DNA of 32,055 nucleotides, from IMG/VR virus record IMGVR_UViG_3300030109_000220, positions 1 to 32,055 of that record. One strand, given 5' to 3'. The stretch is from a virus. Numbering within the stretch: the first letter of the stretch is position 1; every line of letters begins with the position of its first letter. Both the position numbers and the translations under genes were made by a program. The notes beneath the pieces were generated by a model. It searched no databases. It saw only the letters and a program-made list of their open reading frames with translations, and was not told the origin of the DNA. This document shows, one piece after another, positions 1 to 5,933 of the stretch.

Positions 1-1
1 C

Positions 2-949
2 CACATCTATGATGTAGTCAGAGGCGGGTCTGCTGGCGCACTCTATCCCAACTCAAATGATGTGGAAGATGCATTTGAGAATGGTTTCAACACTTTCGTT
101 GCGGGTGGGTTTTCAACTACTAACACCGACAACTTCTTTTTAAATTCAAACGACAACTCCGCAACGTATGTGGCTTGGTGTATGAAAGCTGGCGGCGCTG
201 TTTCCGCTGGTAATAACACAACTGGAAGCATTGCAACTACTGTATCAGCCGCCGACCACGGCGGGTTTTCTATTGCAACGTGGACGGGGAATGGCAGTGC
301 GGGGGCGACTATTGGTCATGGGTTAAGTCGAAAGCCTGTAATGGGTATTTTCCGGCGAAAATCTCTTGCACAGGATTGGGCGGTATATCACGAAGGTTTA
401 GACCCTTCTGCTCCAGAAGATAAGTTCATTAATCTAAACGGCACAGGTACAAATTTAAGTGTTCAAGATGCTACATGGCTAAACGACACCCCACCAAATG
501 AATCTATATGGACATTGGGTACAAGCGGGTATGTGAATACATCAAGCGAAACTTTTGTGGCGTATAGTTTTGCGAGAACACCGGGTTTGATTGGCGCAGG
601 CACTTTTGAAGGTGTAGCTTCGACTGACGGTGCAAACGTGATTATTAATGACGGGAATTCTGGTTTTAAACCAGCCTTTCTGATAATCAAGAGTATTGAT
701 GCTCAACGATACTGGGTAATGCACGACGGGACGAGAAATCCTTACAATCCGGCATCTTTGCGGTTGCATCCAAACACAAATGAATCTGAAAATGTGTCGG
801 GAACTGCCGCTATCGACTTTTTGGCAAATGGATTTAAACTTCGTAATACTTCTAGCCATTCAGGCGGGTCCGCCGAAACATATATATACCTAGCATTTGC
901 AGAGCATCCATTCGGTGGAGACACTGTAGCACAGGCAAAGGCTAGGTGA
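2..949 (+). CDS. Tail/receptor-binding protein, C-terminal 315 residues (5' end outside window)
   Basis: The frame is open from the left edge and ends at TGA 947-949, so this is the C-terminal part of a larger protein. It contains blocks typical of phage tail proteins of the LamG/DUF7483 type: a WTGNGSAGATIGHGLSRKP block near residue 98, then a later 'GFKPAFLIIKS' block and a 'YIYLAFAEHPFGG' end. These proteins are thought to be surface-exposed and to contact host glycans or receptors. The gene that starts at 31909 has the matching N-terminus of such proteins, so the two pieces may be one gene split by the window edges. The family call rests on recalled sequence pattern, not on a search. Confidence 0.75.
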   Translation, partial: HIYDVVRGGSAGALYPNSNDVEDAFENGFNTFVAGGFSTTNTDNFFLNSNDNSATYVAWCMKAGGAVSAGNNTTGSIATTVSAADHGGFSIATWTGNGSAGATIGHGLSRKPVMGIFRRKSLAQDWAVYHEGLDPSAPEDKFINLNGTGTNLSVQDATWLNDTPPNESIWTLGTSGYVNTSSETFVAYSFARTPGLIGAGTFEGVASTDGANVIINDGNSGFKPAFLIIKSIDAQRYWVMHDGTRNPYNPASLRLHPNTNESENVSGTAAIDFLANGFKLRNTSSHSGGSAETYIYLAFAEHPFGGDTVAQAKAR

Positions 950-956
950 TAAAAAC

Positions 957-1073
957 ATGGCTCAGAGAGTAGCGACTAAGGTTGAGAGAAAGACAATTCG
1001 CCGTAGAAGTAAGCCTGTTTATCTTCGGCACCGAAAGAAGCTGGGTCCAAAGTCGCATATGCGCGTAAGATAG
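957..1073 (+). CDS. Small, very basic 38-residue protein
   Basis: The ORF starts at ATG 957, with AGGTGA about six bases upstream, and ends at TAG 1071-1073. The product is rich in Arg and Lys, with an 'IRRRSKPVYLRHRKKLGPK' core and no acidic patch beyond one Glu. It lies in the short gap between two tail-region genes and reads in the same direction. I do not recognise the family. The composition suggests nucleic acid binding or a small virion accessory protein. It resembles the other tiny basic ORFs at 22156 and 22864 only in composition. Confidence 0.55.
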   Translation: MAQRVATKVERKTIRRRSKPVYLRHRKKLGPKSHMRVR

Positions 1074-1089
1074 AGATTGGAGACGGAAG

Positions 1090-1671
1090 ATGACTTCTAT
1101 TTTTAAAGTGGGCGACCAGACAATCCGGCCCGGACGAGCGTGGAGGGATTCCGATGGGACGCTCCAGCCTAAGAACTGGAATATTTGGTCTGAAGACGAA
1201 AAAAAGGCGGCGGGTATTTCTGAGGTTGTAATGCAGCCGTTTCCTGACGAAAGGCTTTATAGTTCTTCGCACAATGCGGATGGAAGCGTTGCCTCTACAG
1301 CCAAGCCTTTGGCCGACGTTAATGTAGTCGATAAAGACGGGAAAGCTATTCTTGATAGCGACGGGAACCAACTCGTATCGCCTGGGGTAAAAAGTAACCT
1401 TAAGAACGTAGTAAAAGAAAAACAGGCTTCCTTACTTTCCCTAACTGATTGGGCCATAGTGCGGAAAGCGGACAAGGGCACGGCTATACCATCTAACATC
1501 CAAACATGGCGAGACGCCATTCGCACCAAGGCAACAGAGATGGAAACGGCCATTGATAACGCTGCGGACACCGACGCGGTTGAGGCGTTGTTTCTTAAGT
1601 ACACAACGGACAGTGACGGCAAGACTACCAAGTCTGGTATTCTGTACGATTGGCCCGAATTAGGCTCTTGA
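1090..1671 (+). CDS. Phage tail assembly chaperone-like protein
   Basis: This is a 193-residue soluble protein starting at ATG 1090 with GGAGACGG upstream. The C-terminal half (about residues 110-165) has the pattern of phage tail-assembly chaperones: a Lys-rich helix, 'LLSLTDW', a spacer containing 'AIPSNIQTWRDAIR', then a helix. In that family the SDW-x(n)-W-x-x-x-R motif is found in proteins that sit next to tail fibre genes and help fibre folding or attachment. Its position directly after the tail protein fits. The N-terminal half has no motif I recognise. The function is inferred from the motif and from position. Confidence 0.55.
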   Translation: MTSIFKVGDQTIRPGRAWRDSDGTLQPKNWNIWSEDEKKAAGISEVVMQPFPDERLYSSSHNADGSVASTAKPLADVNVVDKDGKAILDSDGNQLVSPGVKSNLKNVVKEKQASLLSLTDWAIVRKADKGTAIPSNIQTWRDAIRTKATEMETAIDNAADTDAVEALFLKYTTDSDGKTTKSGILYDWPELGS

Positions 1672-1702
1672 TAATGCGTGGCCTAATTAAGGTAGGTGTG
1701 TT

Positions 1703-2239
1703 ATTGACCCCTTGACCGTTGCCGCTGCCGTCGCATCCGTTCGCACCTTAGTTAAGAGCGCCCGTGGAGTGCAAGAGATTGTCCACGGACTCGACGGGGT
1801 GTTCCATGCCCAGGATGAGCATAAAAAAAACAAAGACCATAAACCCGGCAACAGCATTGGCGAGAAGAACAAAAGCATCTTGCAGAAGCGCGCCAAGGAT
1901 GATGGCAGTGACGAAAGCATAAGCGCGGCGGCATCTGCTATAATTGAAAAAAAGCAATTAGATCAACAACTTAGCGACCTCAAAGACGAGATTAATCGCA
2001 AGTGGCCGTCTAAGCCGGGTGAGAAAAGTACCTGGGATCAAATTCTAGCTGAACGTGAAAAGCGCATCGCGGAAAAGAAGGAACGTGAAAAGCGCGAAAA
2101 GATTGAGGCTGAAGAACGCGCAGAACGACGAAAGGCAATGCTGATTGAAGTGGCTAAAGGACTTGCCGTAGCCGCCGTTGCTGGTGGTATTGGTTGGTTT
2201 CTCTGGTGGGCATATACAAGTGGGCCAGCGGTGCAGTAA
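1703..2239 (+). CDS. Membrane-anchored coiled-coil protein, probable ATT start
   Basis: The product is a highly charged protein with a long Lys/Glu/Arg helical stretch (about residues 60-150) and one C-terminal membrane segment, 'LAVAAVAGGIGWFLWWAYT'. The first standard start is TTG at 1712. Starting at ATT 1703 gives '(M)DPLTVAAAVAS', which matches the way I recall related marine phage proteins beginning. AAGGTAGG at 1689-1696 is also better spaced for 1703. A stop codon at 1688-1690 prevents any earlier start. The gene ends by overlapping the next start (TAATG). The function is unknown; its place just before the lysis genes suggests an envelope role. Confidence 0.6.
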   Translation: MDPLTVAAAVASVRTLVKSARGVQEIVHGLDGVFHAQDEHKKNKDHKPGNSIGEKNKSILQKRAKDDGSDESISAAASAIIEKKQLDQQLSDLKDEINRKWPSKPGEKSTWDQILAEREKRIAEKKEREKREKIEAEERAERRKAMLIEVAKGLAVAAVAGGIGWFLWWAYTSGPAVQ

Positions 2240-2586
2240 TGGATTTGAAACTTGTGGCCCAAGGGGCTATCATGTTGGCTGGAATCGCAGGCGGCTACGC
2301 TGTAGTTAAGCAACAGCTAACGCGGGTCATATCCGACTTGGACAAGCACATTAAAAGCGCCGATGACAGCCGCGAAAAGTTCGATGCCCGCCTGGATAAC
2401 GCGGAGCAAGAAAGAGGCAAAATTGCCAATCAGGTTTTAACGCTGAAATCCATAAATTCCCCGACTGAGTTAAAGTCTCTAAATAGAGAGCTTGAGGGGC
2501 TTGGCAAAGACGTAAAGTGGCTGACCAAGCAACTTGACCATTTGACCAAAATGCACAACGGCAAACACCCACCTGTTGGAGAATAA
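2239..2586 (+). CDS. Small membrane protein with coiled coil
   Basis: This 115-residue protein starts at ATG 2239, overlapping the upstream stop (TAATG); an in-frame start at 2194 would overlap the neighbour more and is less likely. One N-terminal hydrophobic segment, 'LVAQGAIMLAGIAGGYAVV', is followed by about 90 residues of charged helix with heptad-like spacing, ending 'MHNGKHPPVGE'. The topology of an N-terminal membrane anchor plus periplasmic or cytoplasmic coiled coil resembles inner-membrane spanins and several phage envelope proteins. No family-specific motif was seen. It is the second gene of a tightly coupled run that leads into the lysis genes. Confidence 0.65.
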   Translation: MDLKLVAQGAIMLAGIAGGYAVVKQQLTRVISDLDKHIKSADDSREKFDARLDNAEQERGKIANQVLTLKSINSPTELKSLNRELEGLGKDVKWLTKQLDHLTKMHNGKHPPVGE

Positions 2587-2587
2587 A

Positions 2588-2746
2588 ATGGAAGCCAAAG
2601 ACCTTGTGACTGTGGCTCCCGGCGGCGTGGCTGTTGCCGCAAGTTGGCTGGGATTAGTCGAGACAGGACTGTCTATTCTATTGTTGCTTGCCAGCTTGTG
2701 CTTTCTAGCTTGGCGTTGGCGTCGGGCATTGAAAGAGAAAGCGTAA
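2588..2746 (+). CDS. Small membrane protein (52 aa), holin-like
   Basis: It starts at ATG 2588, one base after the preceding TAA, and ends in a TAATG overlap with the lipoprotein gene. It has an N-terminal Ala/Gly/Val-rich stretch and a strong membrane helix around 'LSILLLLASLCFLAW', followed by a cationic tail 'RWRRALKEKA'. Small size, one or two membrane spans and a positively charged C-terminus are typical of small phage holins, but also of other short phage membrane proteins. The call is by topology and context only. Confidence 0.5.
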   Translation: MEAKDLVTVAPGGVAVAASWLGLVETGLSILLLLASLCFLAWRWRRALKEKA

Positions 2747-3126
2747 TGGTAAGAGTAGCGGTTTTAGTCTTTGCTTTCTTTTTGGCGGCTTGCCAAACGG
2801 ATCAAGCAGTGCATCCGACAGATTTAATGCGGTCTCAAGCCGACCTTGTGAGGCAAGAAATGGAGCTAGACCCACCACTTGATATGCTTCCCCATTGTGA
2901 TATTCACGTTAGAATTGAAGACATGCTGGAACACAAATTTAAAGAACAACCGCTGTTAGCTGGCGGCTATTTAGACGGTTCGGTTATGCAGCTTCACGCT
3001 GGGCCAAACGGCGCTTGGTCTTTGTCCCGCGAGGTCGGCGCGGTGACGTGCATCCTCGCAACCGGGTACGGGTTGCAGATGGTTAATCCGCCAACAAAGT
3101 CAGCGAGGGGCAAAAAGGAGATTTAA
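2746..3126 (+). CDS. Lipoprotein of the lysis region (126 aa)
   Basis: The preferred start is ATG 2746, in TAATG overlap with the gene before; an in-frame start at 2644 would bury the signal peptide. The N-terminus is a clear lipoprotein signal: 'MVRVAVLVFAFFLAAC' with lipobox LAAC at residues 13-16. The mature part has the pattern RIEDMLEHKFKEQPLLAGGY-x-DGSVMQLHAGPNGAWSL, then 'VTCILATGYGLQM'. I associate this with a family common in alphaproteobacteria and their phages (a 'yGE-...-G.v.Evfas..GtWt...T.pdG.sC..a.G' pattern) of unknown function. It may serve as an outer-membrane lysis or exclusion protein. That role is inferred. Confidence 0.65.
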   Translation: MVRVAVLVFAFFLAACQTDQAVHPTDLMRSQADLVRQEMELDPPLDMLPHCDIHVRIEDMLEHKFKEQPLLAGGYLDGSVMQLHAGPNGAWSLSREVGAVTCILATGYGLQMVNPPTKSARGKKEI

Positions 3127-3128
3127 AA

Positions 3129-3185
3129 ATGGTCGGTTTAACGGTGCTTATTTTGCAACTCGTTGTCATTGGCATTCTGCTATAA
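3129..3185 (+). CDS. Putative 18-residue membrane peptide
   Basis: The short ORF MVGLTVLILQLVVIGILL lies exactly between the lipoprotein stop and the endolysin start and is coupled to the latter by TAATG. It is almost entirely hydrophobic and would span a membrane once. There is no convincing ribosome site of its own beyond GGAG at 3117-3120, about eight bases before the ATG. It may be a real micro-protein or simply a coupling device. Confidence is low because of length. Confidence 0.3.
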   Translation: MVGLTVLILQLVVIGILL

Positions 3186-3577
3186 TGCTTTTCGAGCATT
3201 ATAACGACATCCCGGTAAACGGCTGGCCCTACACCTATTTCAAACCGCATGAAATCGCCTGCAAAGGCACGGGGCAACTGTTTATCAACGCCAAGGCTAT
3301 CGGTGCCTTGGATATTTTGCGCTCCCGTTTGGGCCATCCTATCCGTTTATCTTCGGCGTTCCGTTCGACCTACCACAATTCAAAGATCGGTGGGGCACCA
3401 TTATCGGCGCATTCGATTAAGGCGCAAAAAGGGGCGGCAAGCGCGTTCGACATTGTACTAGAGGGCAGGGACAAAGAAACGATCCGTAAAGTAGCGCAAG
3501 ACGTTGGCTTTAAGGGTTTTGGCATGCGGTATCAGACTTTCATCCATATCGACATGGGCCGACGGAGACAGTGGTAA
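3185..3577 (+). CDS. Endolysin, M15-family peptidase (D-Ala-type)
   Basis: This is a 130-residue peptidase that should cleave peptide bonds in peptidoglycan during lysis. The Peptidase_M15 zinc site is visible: His76 in 'SAHSI' and Asp89 in 'SAFDIVL', separated by a slightly enlarged insert compared with the usual SxHxxGxAxD, and His121 in the C-terminal 'FIHIDMG'. The 'LSSAFRSTYHN' segment matches the conserved RSxxxN region. There is no signal peptide, so release needs a holin; a 3TM holin-like gene follows at once. The start is at ATG 3185 in TAATG overlap. Confidence 0.85.
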   Translation: MLFEHYNDIPVNGWPYTYFKPHEIACKGTGQLFINAKAIGALDILRSRLGHPIRLSSAFRSTYHNSKIGGAPLSAHSIKAQKGAASAFDIVLEGRDKETIRKVAQDVGFKGFGMRYQTFIHIDMGRRRQW

Positions 3578-4035
3578 TGATGGACATGATTTTCAGCGTC
3601 TTGACCGGCGGTGCTACCGGCATCCTGGGCAGCGTCTTGGGCAAGGTTTTCAACTTCGCTGATGTTTTCATTGAAGAAAAAAAGGCCAAAGGCGAACATG
3701 AGCGCACAATGGAAATGCACCGGCTGCAAGCGGAATTGAGAGCCGACGAATTGGAAAACGAACGCGCCATCGTAGAGGAGCAATCGGCTGGCGCAGCCCG
3801 TGTGGCATCCTACGGCATGATGACCGGCGTCGAGGTTCCCTACCCGTGGGTCGCCGCAATCTTACGTTTGATGCGGCCAGCGTTGACGATAATGTTGGTT
3901 AGCATCACATGGTATATTTACGCATCAACCGACGACATTGCTCAACAGGAAACAATCATTCAAAGCGTCATTTTTATGAGCAGCACCGCAACGCTTTGGT
4001 GGTTCGGGGACAGAGCTATGCGTCCTAAGAAATGA
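3577..4035 (+). CDS. Holin, GTA-type 3TM family
   Basis: The product has about 152 residues when started at ATG 3577, which overlaps the endolysin stop (TAATG); a GTG at 3571 is an alternative. It has an N-terminal Gly-rich hydrophobic segment, a charged helical middle, and then the pattern of the GTA_holin_3TM family: 'LRLMRPALTIMLVSITWYIY', a short polar loop, and 'FMSSTATLWWFGDRAMRPKK'. It would form membrane lesions that let the M15 endolysin out. It is the last gene of the rightward lysis run; the next gene is on the other strand and begins its stop codon one base later. Confidence 0.75.
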   Translation: MMDMIFSVLTGGATGILGSVLGKVFNFADVFIEEKKAKGEHERTMEMHRLQAELRADELENERAIVEEQSAGAARVASYGMMTGVEVPYPWVAAILRLMRPALTIMLVSITWYIYASTDDIAQQETIIQSVIFMSSTATLWWFGDRAMRPKK

Positions 4036-4203
4036 TTATCCTGACTCTTTGGCCTGTTTTCTCACCAGCTTGGATGCGTGGCTTCTAAGCGACTCCTTGG
4101 CCTCTTCAGTGTCAGGGATATAAACGCACTCCTTACGCAATCCCTTCTTTTTCTGACGGTTGTAGTATGCGGCCTGTTTCTCAGGGTTTGATAATGCAGC
4201 CAT
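4036..4203 (-). CDS. Small basic protein, possible ribbon-helix-helix type (55 aa)
   Basis: The ORF runs from ATG at 4203 down to TAA at 4036-4038, with a good GGGGGGAG ribosome site inside the end of the gene before it and a TGATG overlap. The sequence has an N-terminal 'KQAAYYNRQKKKGLRKECVY' block, then 'IPDTEEAKESLRSHASKLV'. A basic segment, a short strand and two helices is a pattern seen in small RHH-like DNA-binding proteins of phages. It is the last gene of the leftward operon and ends tail to tail with the holin gene. The function is otherwise unknown. Confidence 0.6.
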   Translation of the reverse strand: MAALSNPEKQAAYYNRQKKKGLRKECVYIPDTEEAKESLRSHASKLVRKQAKESG

Positions 4204-4499
4204 CACTCCCCCCTCGCCTTGGCGATTGCGACCTTGATGTCGTCAACAATCAACGCGCCCGGTCGAACTGGAGTGCCGTTGTCGATAAACTTGCAAACGG
4301 CTTCTAACGCCGCAAGCATATCAGGCGCGGCGCAGAGCAAGTCTGCTTCCTGTTTCGTTGCTTTGTCGTAGCCGGTGAAGGCTATGGGTGCGTCGGCCAG
4401 ATTGTCAAAGTCTTCTGGCTTACCCCGCGCAATACAAACAGTCTCGTAAGCGCCCCTATATGAAAATCCGCGAAAGTACGGCCCAAGTGTGTCAGTCAT
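4203..4499 (-). CDS. Early protein with 'LLCAAPDMLAALEAV' motif (98 aa)
   Basis: The start is placed at ATG 4499 because AAGGGGGGAG lies just upstream; an upstream in-frame start at 4520 lacks this. The C-terminal half has the pattern 'A.LLCAAPDMLAALEAVC.FID', very common in small early proteins of temperate phages (as in Ead/Ea22-type proteins), whose function is unknown. It is in a run of small leftward genes and overlaps the next by TGATG. Confidence 0.6.
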   Translation of the reverse strand: MTDTLGPYFRGFSYRGAYETVCIARGKPEDFDNLADAPIAFTGYDKATKQEADLLCAAPDMLAALEAVCKFIDNGTPVRPGALIVDDIKVAIAKARGE

Positions 4500-4509
4500 C
4501 ACTCCCCCC

Positions 4510-4785
4510 TTACGCCGCAAACCGTGGGCGAAAACAATCAGTCAGCTTGCCAGGGTAGACACTCCGGTCGATGTGGTTGGCGATGCCAAAAACATCGTGC
4601 GCGAAATTTGTATCGTCGGCGGCTAGTAGCTCATCAAGTTTGAGCGGGCAAGATTGGTGGACGCCTTGCACGTCCATCATTGCAGTCAGTCGCTTGTACT
4701 TAACGCCGTGGGCGTCGGCCATAGCTTCGGCGCGGTCGGCAATGTCAGCAATCAGATCAAGGTCGTTTTTTAAAATGTCAGTCAT
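4510..4785 (-). CDS. Early protein of unknown function (91 aa)
   Basis: The gene starts at ATG 4785 with a strong TAGGAGAGAGAG site directly upstream. It encodes an acidic soluble protein; the N-terminal part is helical ('LIADIADRAEAMADAHG'), the middle holds 'CPLKLDELLAADD' and the end 'KLTDCFRPRFAA'. I recognise no family. It is one of three leftward genes with the same GGAGAGAGA-type ribosome site, and it is preceded by a hairpin similar to that before its upstream neighbour. Confidence 0.6.
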   Translation of the reverse strand: MTDILKNDLDLIADIADRAEAMADAHGVKYKRLTAMMDVQGVHQSCPLKLDELLAADDTNFAHDVFGIANHIDRSVYPGKLTDCFRPRFAA

Positions 4786-4814
4786 CTCTCTCTCCTAAAG
4801 TTTTCACCGCTAAA

Positions 4815-4853
4815 GCCCCGCGCTGGTGTCGGGGCAATGCGGCGCTGCTGCGC
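4815..4853 (-). promoter_or_regulatory. Intergenic hairpins in leader of the 4785 gene
   Basis: The gap between two leftward genes holds a hairpin with stem GCCCCG (4815-4820) and CGGGGC (4830-4835), and a second one, GCGC-TGCT-GCGC, at about 4842-4853. Read on the minus strand the first hairpin is followed by only three T residues, so it is a weak terminator at best and might be an attenuator or RNA-stability element. A similar arrangement precedes the gene starting at 5172. Confidence 0.45.
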
Positions 4854-4866
4854 GATTGTGTTTGAG

Positions 4867-5172
4867 TTACTCAAGAGCTTCAGCAACAGGCCCGTGTTGC
4901 GAAACCCCATGCGTTTCCATCAGGCGGCGAACCCGCTGGGCGGTGCCTCTCGCTGATGCTTGCAGTCCAAGGCCATAGTCGCCTATGTCCCAGCCTTCGC
5001 CGTGGCAATCAAAATGATAGTCAGCGTCCGAAAGCCATTCGCGTAGCTCCGGCGCGGTGCATTCATACCGAATTGTCCGCGCCAACTCTTTGACCCTAAT
5101 GCCTGTCGGCAAGTCACGGTCAGAATGGTCGATGGCAAAAGTCTTAGGAATGTCGATTGTATAGGTTTTCAT
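4867..5172 (-). CDS. Early protein of unknown function (101 aa)
   Basis: It starts at ATG 5172 with TAGGAGAGAG five bases upstream. The protein begins 'MKTYTIDIPKTFAIDHSDRD' and has a mixed sheet/helix look with a central 'HFDCHGEGWDIGDYGLG' segment containing His, Cys and acidic residues, and a basic C-terminal helix 'GTAQRVRRLMETHG'. I do not recognise it. It belongs to the distal part of the leftward early block. Confidence 0.6.
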   Translation of the reverse strand: MKTYTIDIPKTFAIDHSDRDLPTGIRVKELARTIRYECTAPELREWLSDADYHFDCHGEGWDIGDYGLGLQASARGTAQRVRRLMETHGVSQHGPVAEALE

Positions 5173-5201
5173 TTTCTCTCTCCTAAAAGTTCCTACGCCT
5201 T

Positions 5202-5231
5202 AACCCCGGCCACCTGTTAGGCTCCGGGGCT
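5202..5231 (-). promoter_or_regulatory. Hairpin in leader of the 5172 gene
   Basis: Stem CCCCGG (5204-5209) pairs with CCGGGG (5224-5229) around a 14-nt loop, with A-U and G-U extensions at 5202-5203/5230-5231 on the minus strand. It lies just upstream of the same CTTTTAGGAGAGAG sequence that follows the hairpin at 4815-4835, so the two leaders look related. It is not followed by a T-run long enough for a standard terminator. Confidence 0.45.
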
Positions 5232-5258
5232 GGGCGATACATCGCAAATTTTGGTTTG

Positions 5259-5489
5259 TTAACTAAGTTCCCGTTTTACTGATAACACGTTTCCGTGGAA
5301 CATCAGTTGAGCCTGTTTTGCAATCACGAGACAAAGGCTTTTGCGGGTTGGCAGATTGCGGTCAGCAAGTTCTTCTTGGGCGCGCCGCGCAATGCTGGGG
5401 ATTGAAGATTGGGAGTGCAAATTCCCGTGGAGGAAATCGGACTGAAGGTCTTGTGCGATCTCCATAACTTGGTCTTCAGTAACAAACAT
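5259..5489 (-). CDS. Early protein of unknown function (76 aa)
   Basis: This is the first gene downstream of the promoter/operator at 5513-5545, with ribosome site AAGGAGAGAG before ATG 5489. It is a predicted helical soluble protein (for example 'QVMEIAQDLQSDFLHGNLHS' and 'IARRAQEELADRNLPTRKSL'). No recognisable domain. As the promoter-proximal gene it would be the most directly controlled member of this five-gene group. Confidence 0.6.
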   Translation of the reverse strand: MFVTEDQVMEIAQDLQSDFLHGNLHSQSSIPSIARRAQEELADRNLPTRKSLCLVIAKQAQLMFHGNVLSVKRELS

Positions 5490-5512
5490 TGTCTCTCTCC
5501 TTGTTGCTATGG

Positions 5513-5533
5513 TTATAATCTAACTGATTATAA
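5513..5533. promoter_or_regulatory. Probable operator, palindrome TTATAATC-N5-GATTATAA
   Basis: Perfect 8-bp inverted arms (5513-5520 and 5526-5533) with a 5-bp centre lie over the spacer and -10 region of the leftward promoter, the usual place for a repressor site. The HTH protein encoded upstream at 5721-5933 is a natural candidate ligand. I saw no second copy elsewhere in the window. Confidence 0.55.
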
Positions 5534-5545
5534 TATAACCGTCAA
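5517..5545 (-). promoter_or_regulatory. Sigma-70-type promoter for the distal leftward genes
   Basis: On the minus strand TTGACG (5545-5540) is followed 17 bases later by TAGATT (5522-5517). Transcription would begin near 5510, about 20 bases before the start of the 5489 gene. The -35 box is a 5/6 match to consensus and the -10 box is weaker (4/6). The surrounding DNA is strongly AT-rich. A palindrome overlaps the spacer and -10 box. Confidence 0.6.
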
Positions 5546-5579
5546 GCAGAAAGATTGCCGAAATTAAAATAAATTAGGG

Positions 5580-5644
5580 TGAGCGCGGAGCCGTTTCCGG
5601 CTCTGCTGGACCTTCTGGGAGAGAGCAATCCAGACTCGCGCTCA
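5580..5644 (-). ncRNA. Candidate three-way-junction RNA with anti-Shine-Dalgarno loop
   Basis: The 65-nt segment closes on itself with a perfect 8-bp stem, TGAGCGCG (5580-5587) with CGCGCTCA (5637-5644). Inside are two further hairpins: GAGCCG (5588-5593) / CGGCTC (5598-5603), capped on the minus strand by a GAAA tetraloop, and CTGGA (5606-5610) / TCCAG (5629-5633) with an 18-nt loop. On the minus strand that loop reads UUGCUCUCUCC, complementary to the GGAGAGAG ribosome sites of this phage. Strand is inferred from the neighbours; a plus-strand transcript would instead carry an SD-like loop. No T-run follows, so it is not a simple terminator. Confidence 0.55.
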
Positions 5645-5728
5645 TAATTTGTCGATTAAACCAGACAAAATAAATGGTATAACAAGCAAGGCCATCAGGC
5701 CAAGAGCTTGCAGACAATATTTAATCAT
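5642..5728 (-). CDS. Small membrane protein (28 aa)
   Basis: The ORF overlaps the end of the HTH gene (start ATG 5728, TGA at 5642-5644) and encodes MIKYCLQALGLMALLVIPFI plus LSGLIDKL, a single hydrophobic span. The TGA is the first triplet of the structured element at 5644-5580. Short length limits confidence, but the frame fills precisely the space between the HTH gene and the structured RNA. Confidence 0.4.
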   Translation of the reverse strand: MIKYCLQALGLMALLVIPFILSGLIDKL

Positions 5729-5933
5729 CTTTAACAATCTTCAATGAGTACCCCAACTCCCTAAGTACGGATTCAAAGTTTGGCAATGAGGCGTTGTGAC
5801 GATAGAACCATGCGCTCAGAGTCGCACTTGACACCCCTGCGCTTTGAGCGATGTCGTTTTTGGTGCGACCTGATTCTTGGATAATACTGCCAAGCTCCTC
5901 AACCAGCGGAGAGAATCTTCTTGTGTCGATCAT
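5721..5933 (-). CDS. HTH (XRE/Cro-CI family) DNA-binding protein (70 aa)
   Basis: The region 'GRTKNDIAQSAGVSSATLSAWFYR' (about residues 22-45) is a standard helix-turn-helix of the XRE type, with the recognition helix SSATLSAWF. The short C-terminal part ends 'YSLKIVKDD'. The protein has no oligomerisation or cleavage domain as in CI, so it resembles Cro or a small accessory repressor. It could act at the palindrome 5513-5533 just downstream, giving feedback on the distal genes. Start ATG 5933 overlaps the upstream stop (ATGA). Confidence 0.75.
   Translation of the reverse strand: MIDTRRFSPLVEELGSIIQESGRTKNDIAQSAGVSSATLSAWFYRHNASLPNFESVLRELGYSLKIVKDD

Noticed and set aside
542-859. Minus-strand ORF inside the tail gene
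   Set aside because: Overlaps a well-supported coding frame on the plus strand; Arg/Ser/Cys-rich shadow.
5580-5644. Structured element as an ordinary terminator or as the 23-codon ORF beginning MSASLDCSLPEGP
   Set aside because: No T-run on either side for a terminator. The short ORF is possible (ATGA overlap with the 28-residue gene), but the perfect nested stems are better explained by RNA structure.
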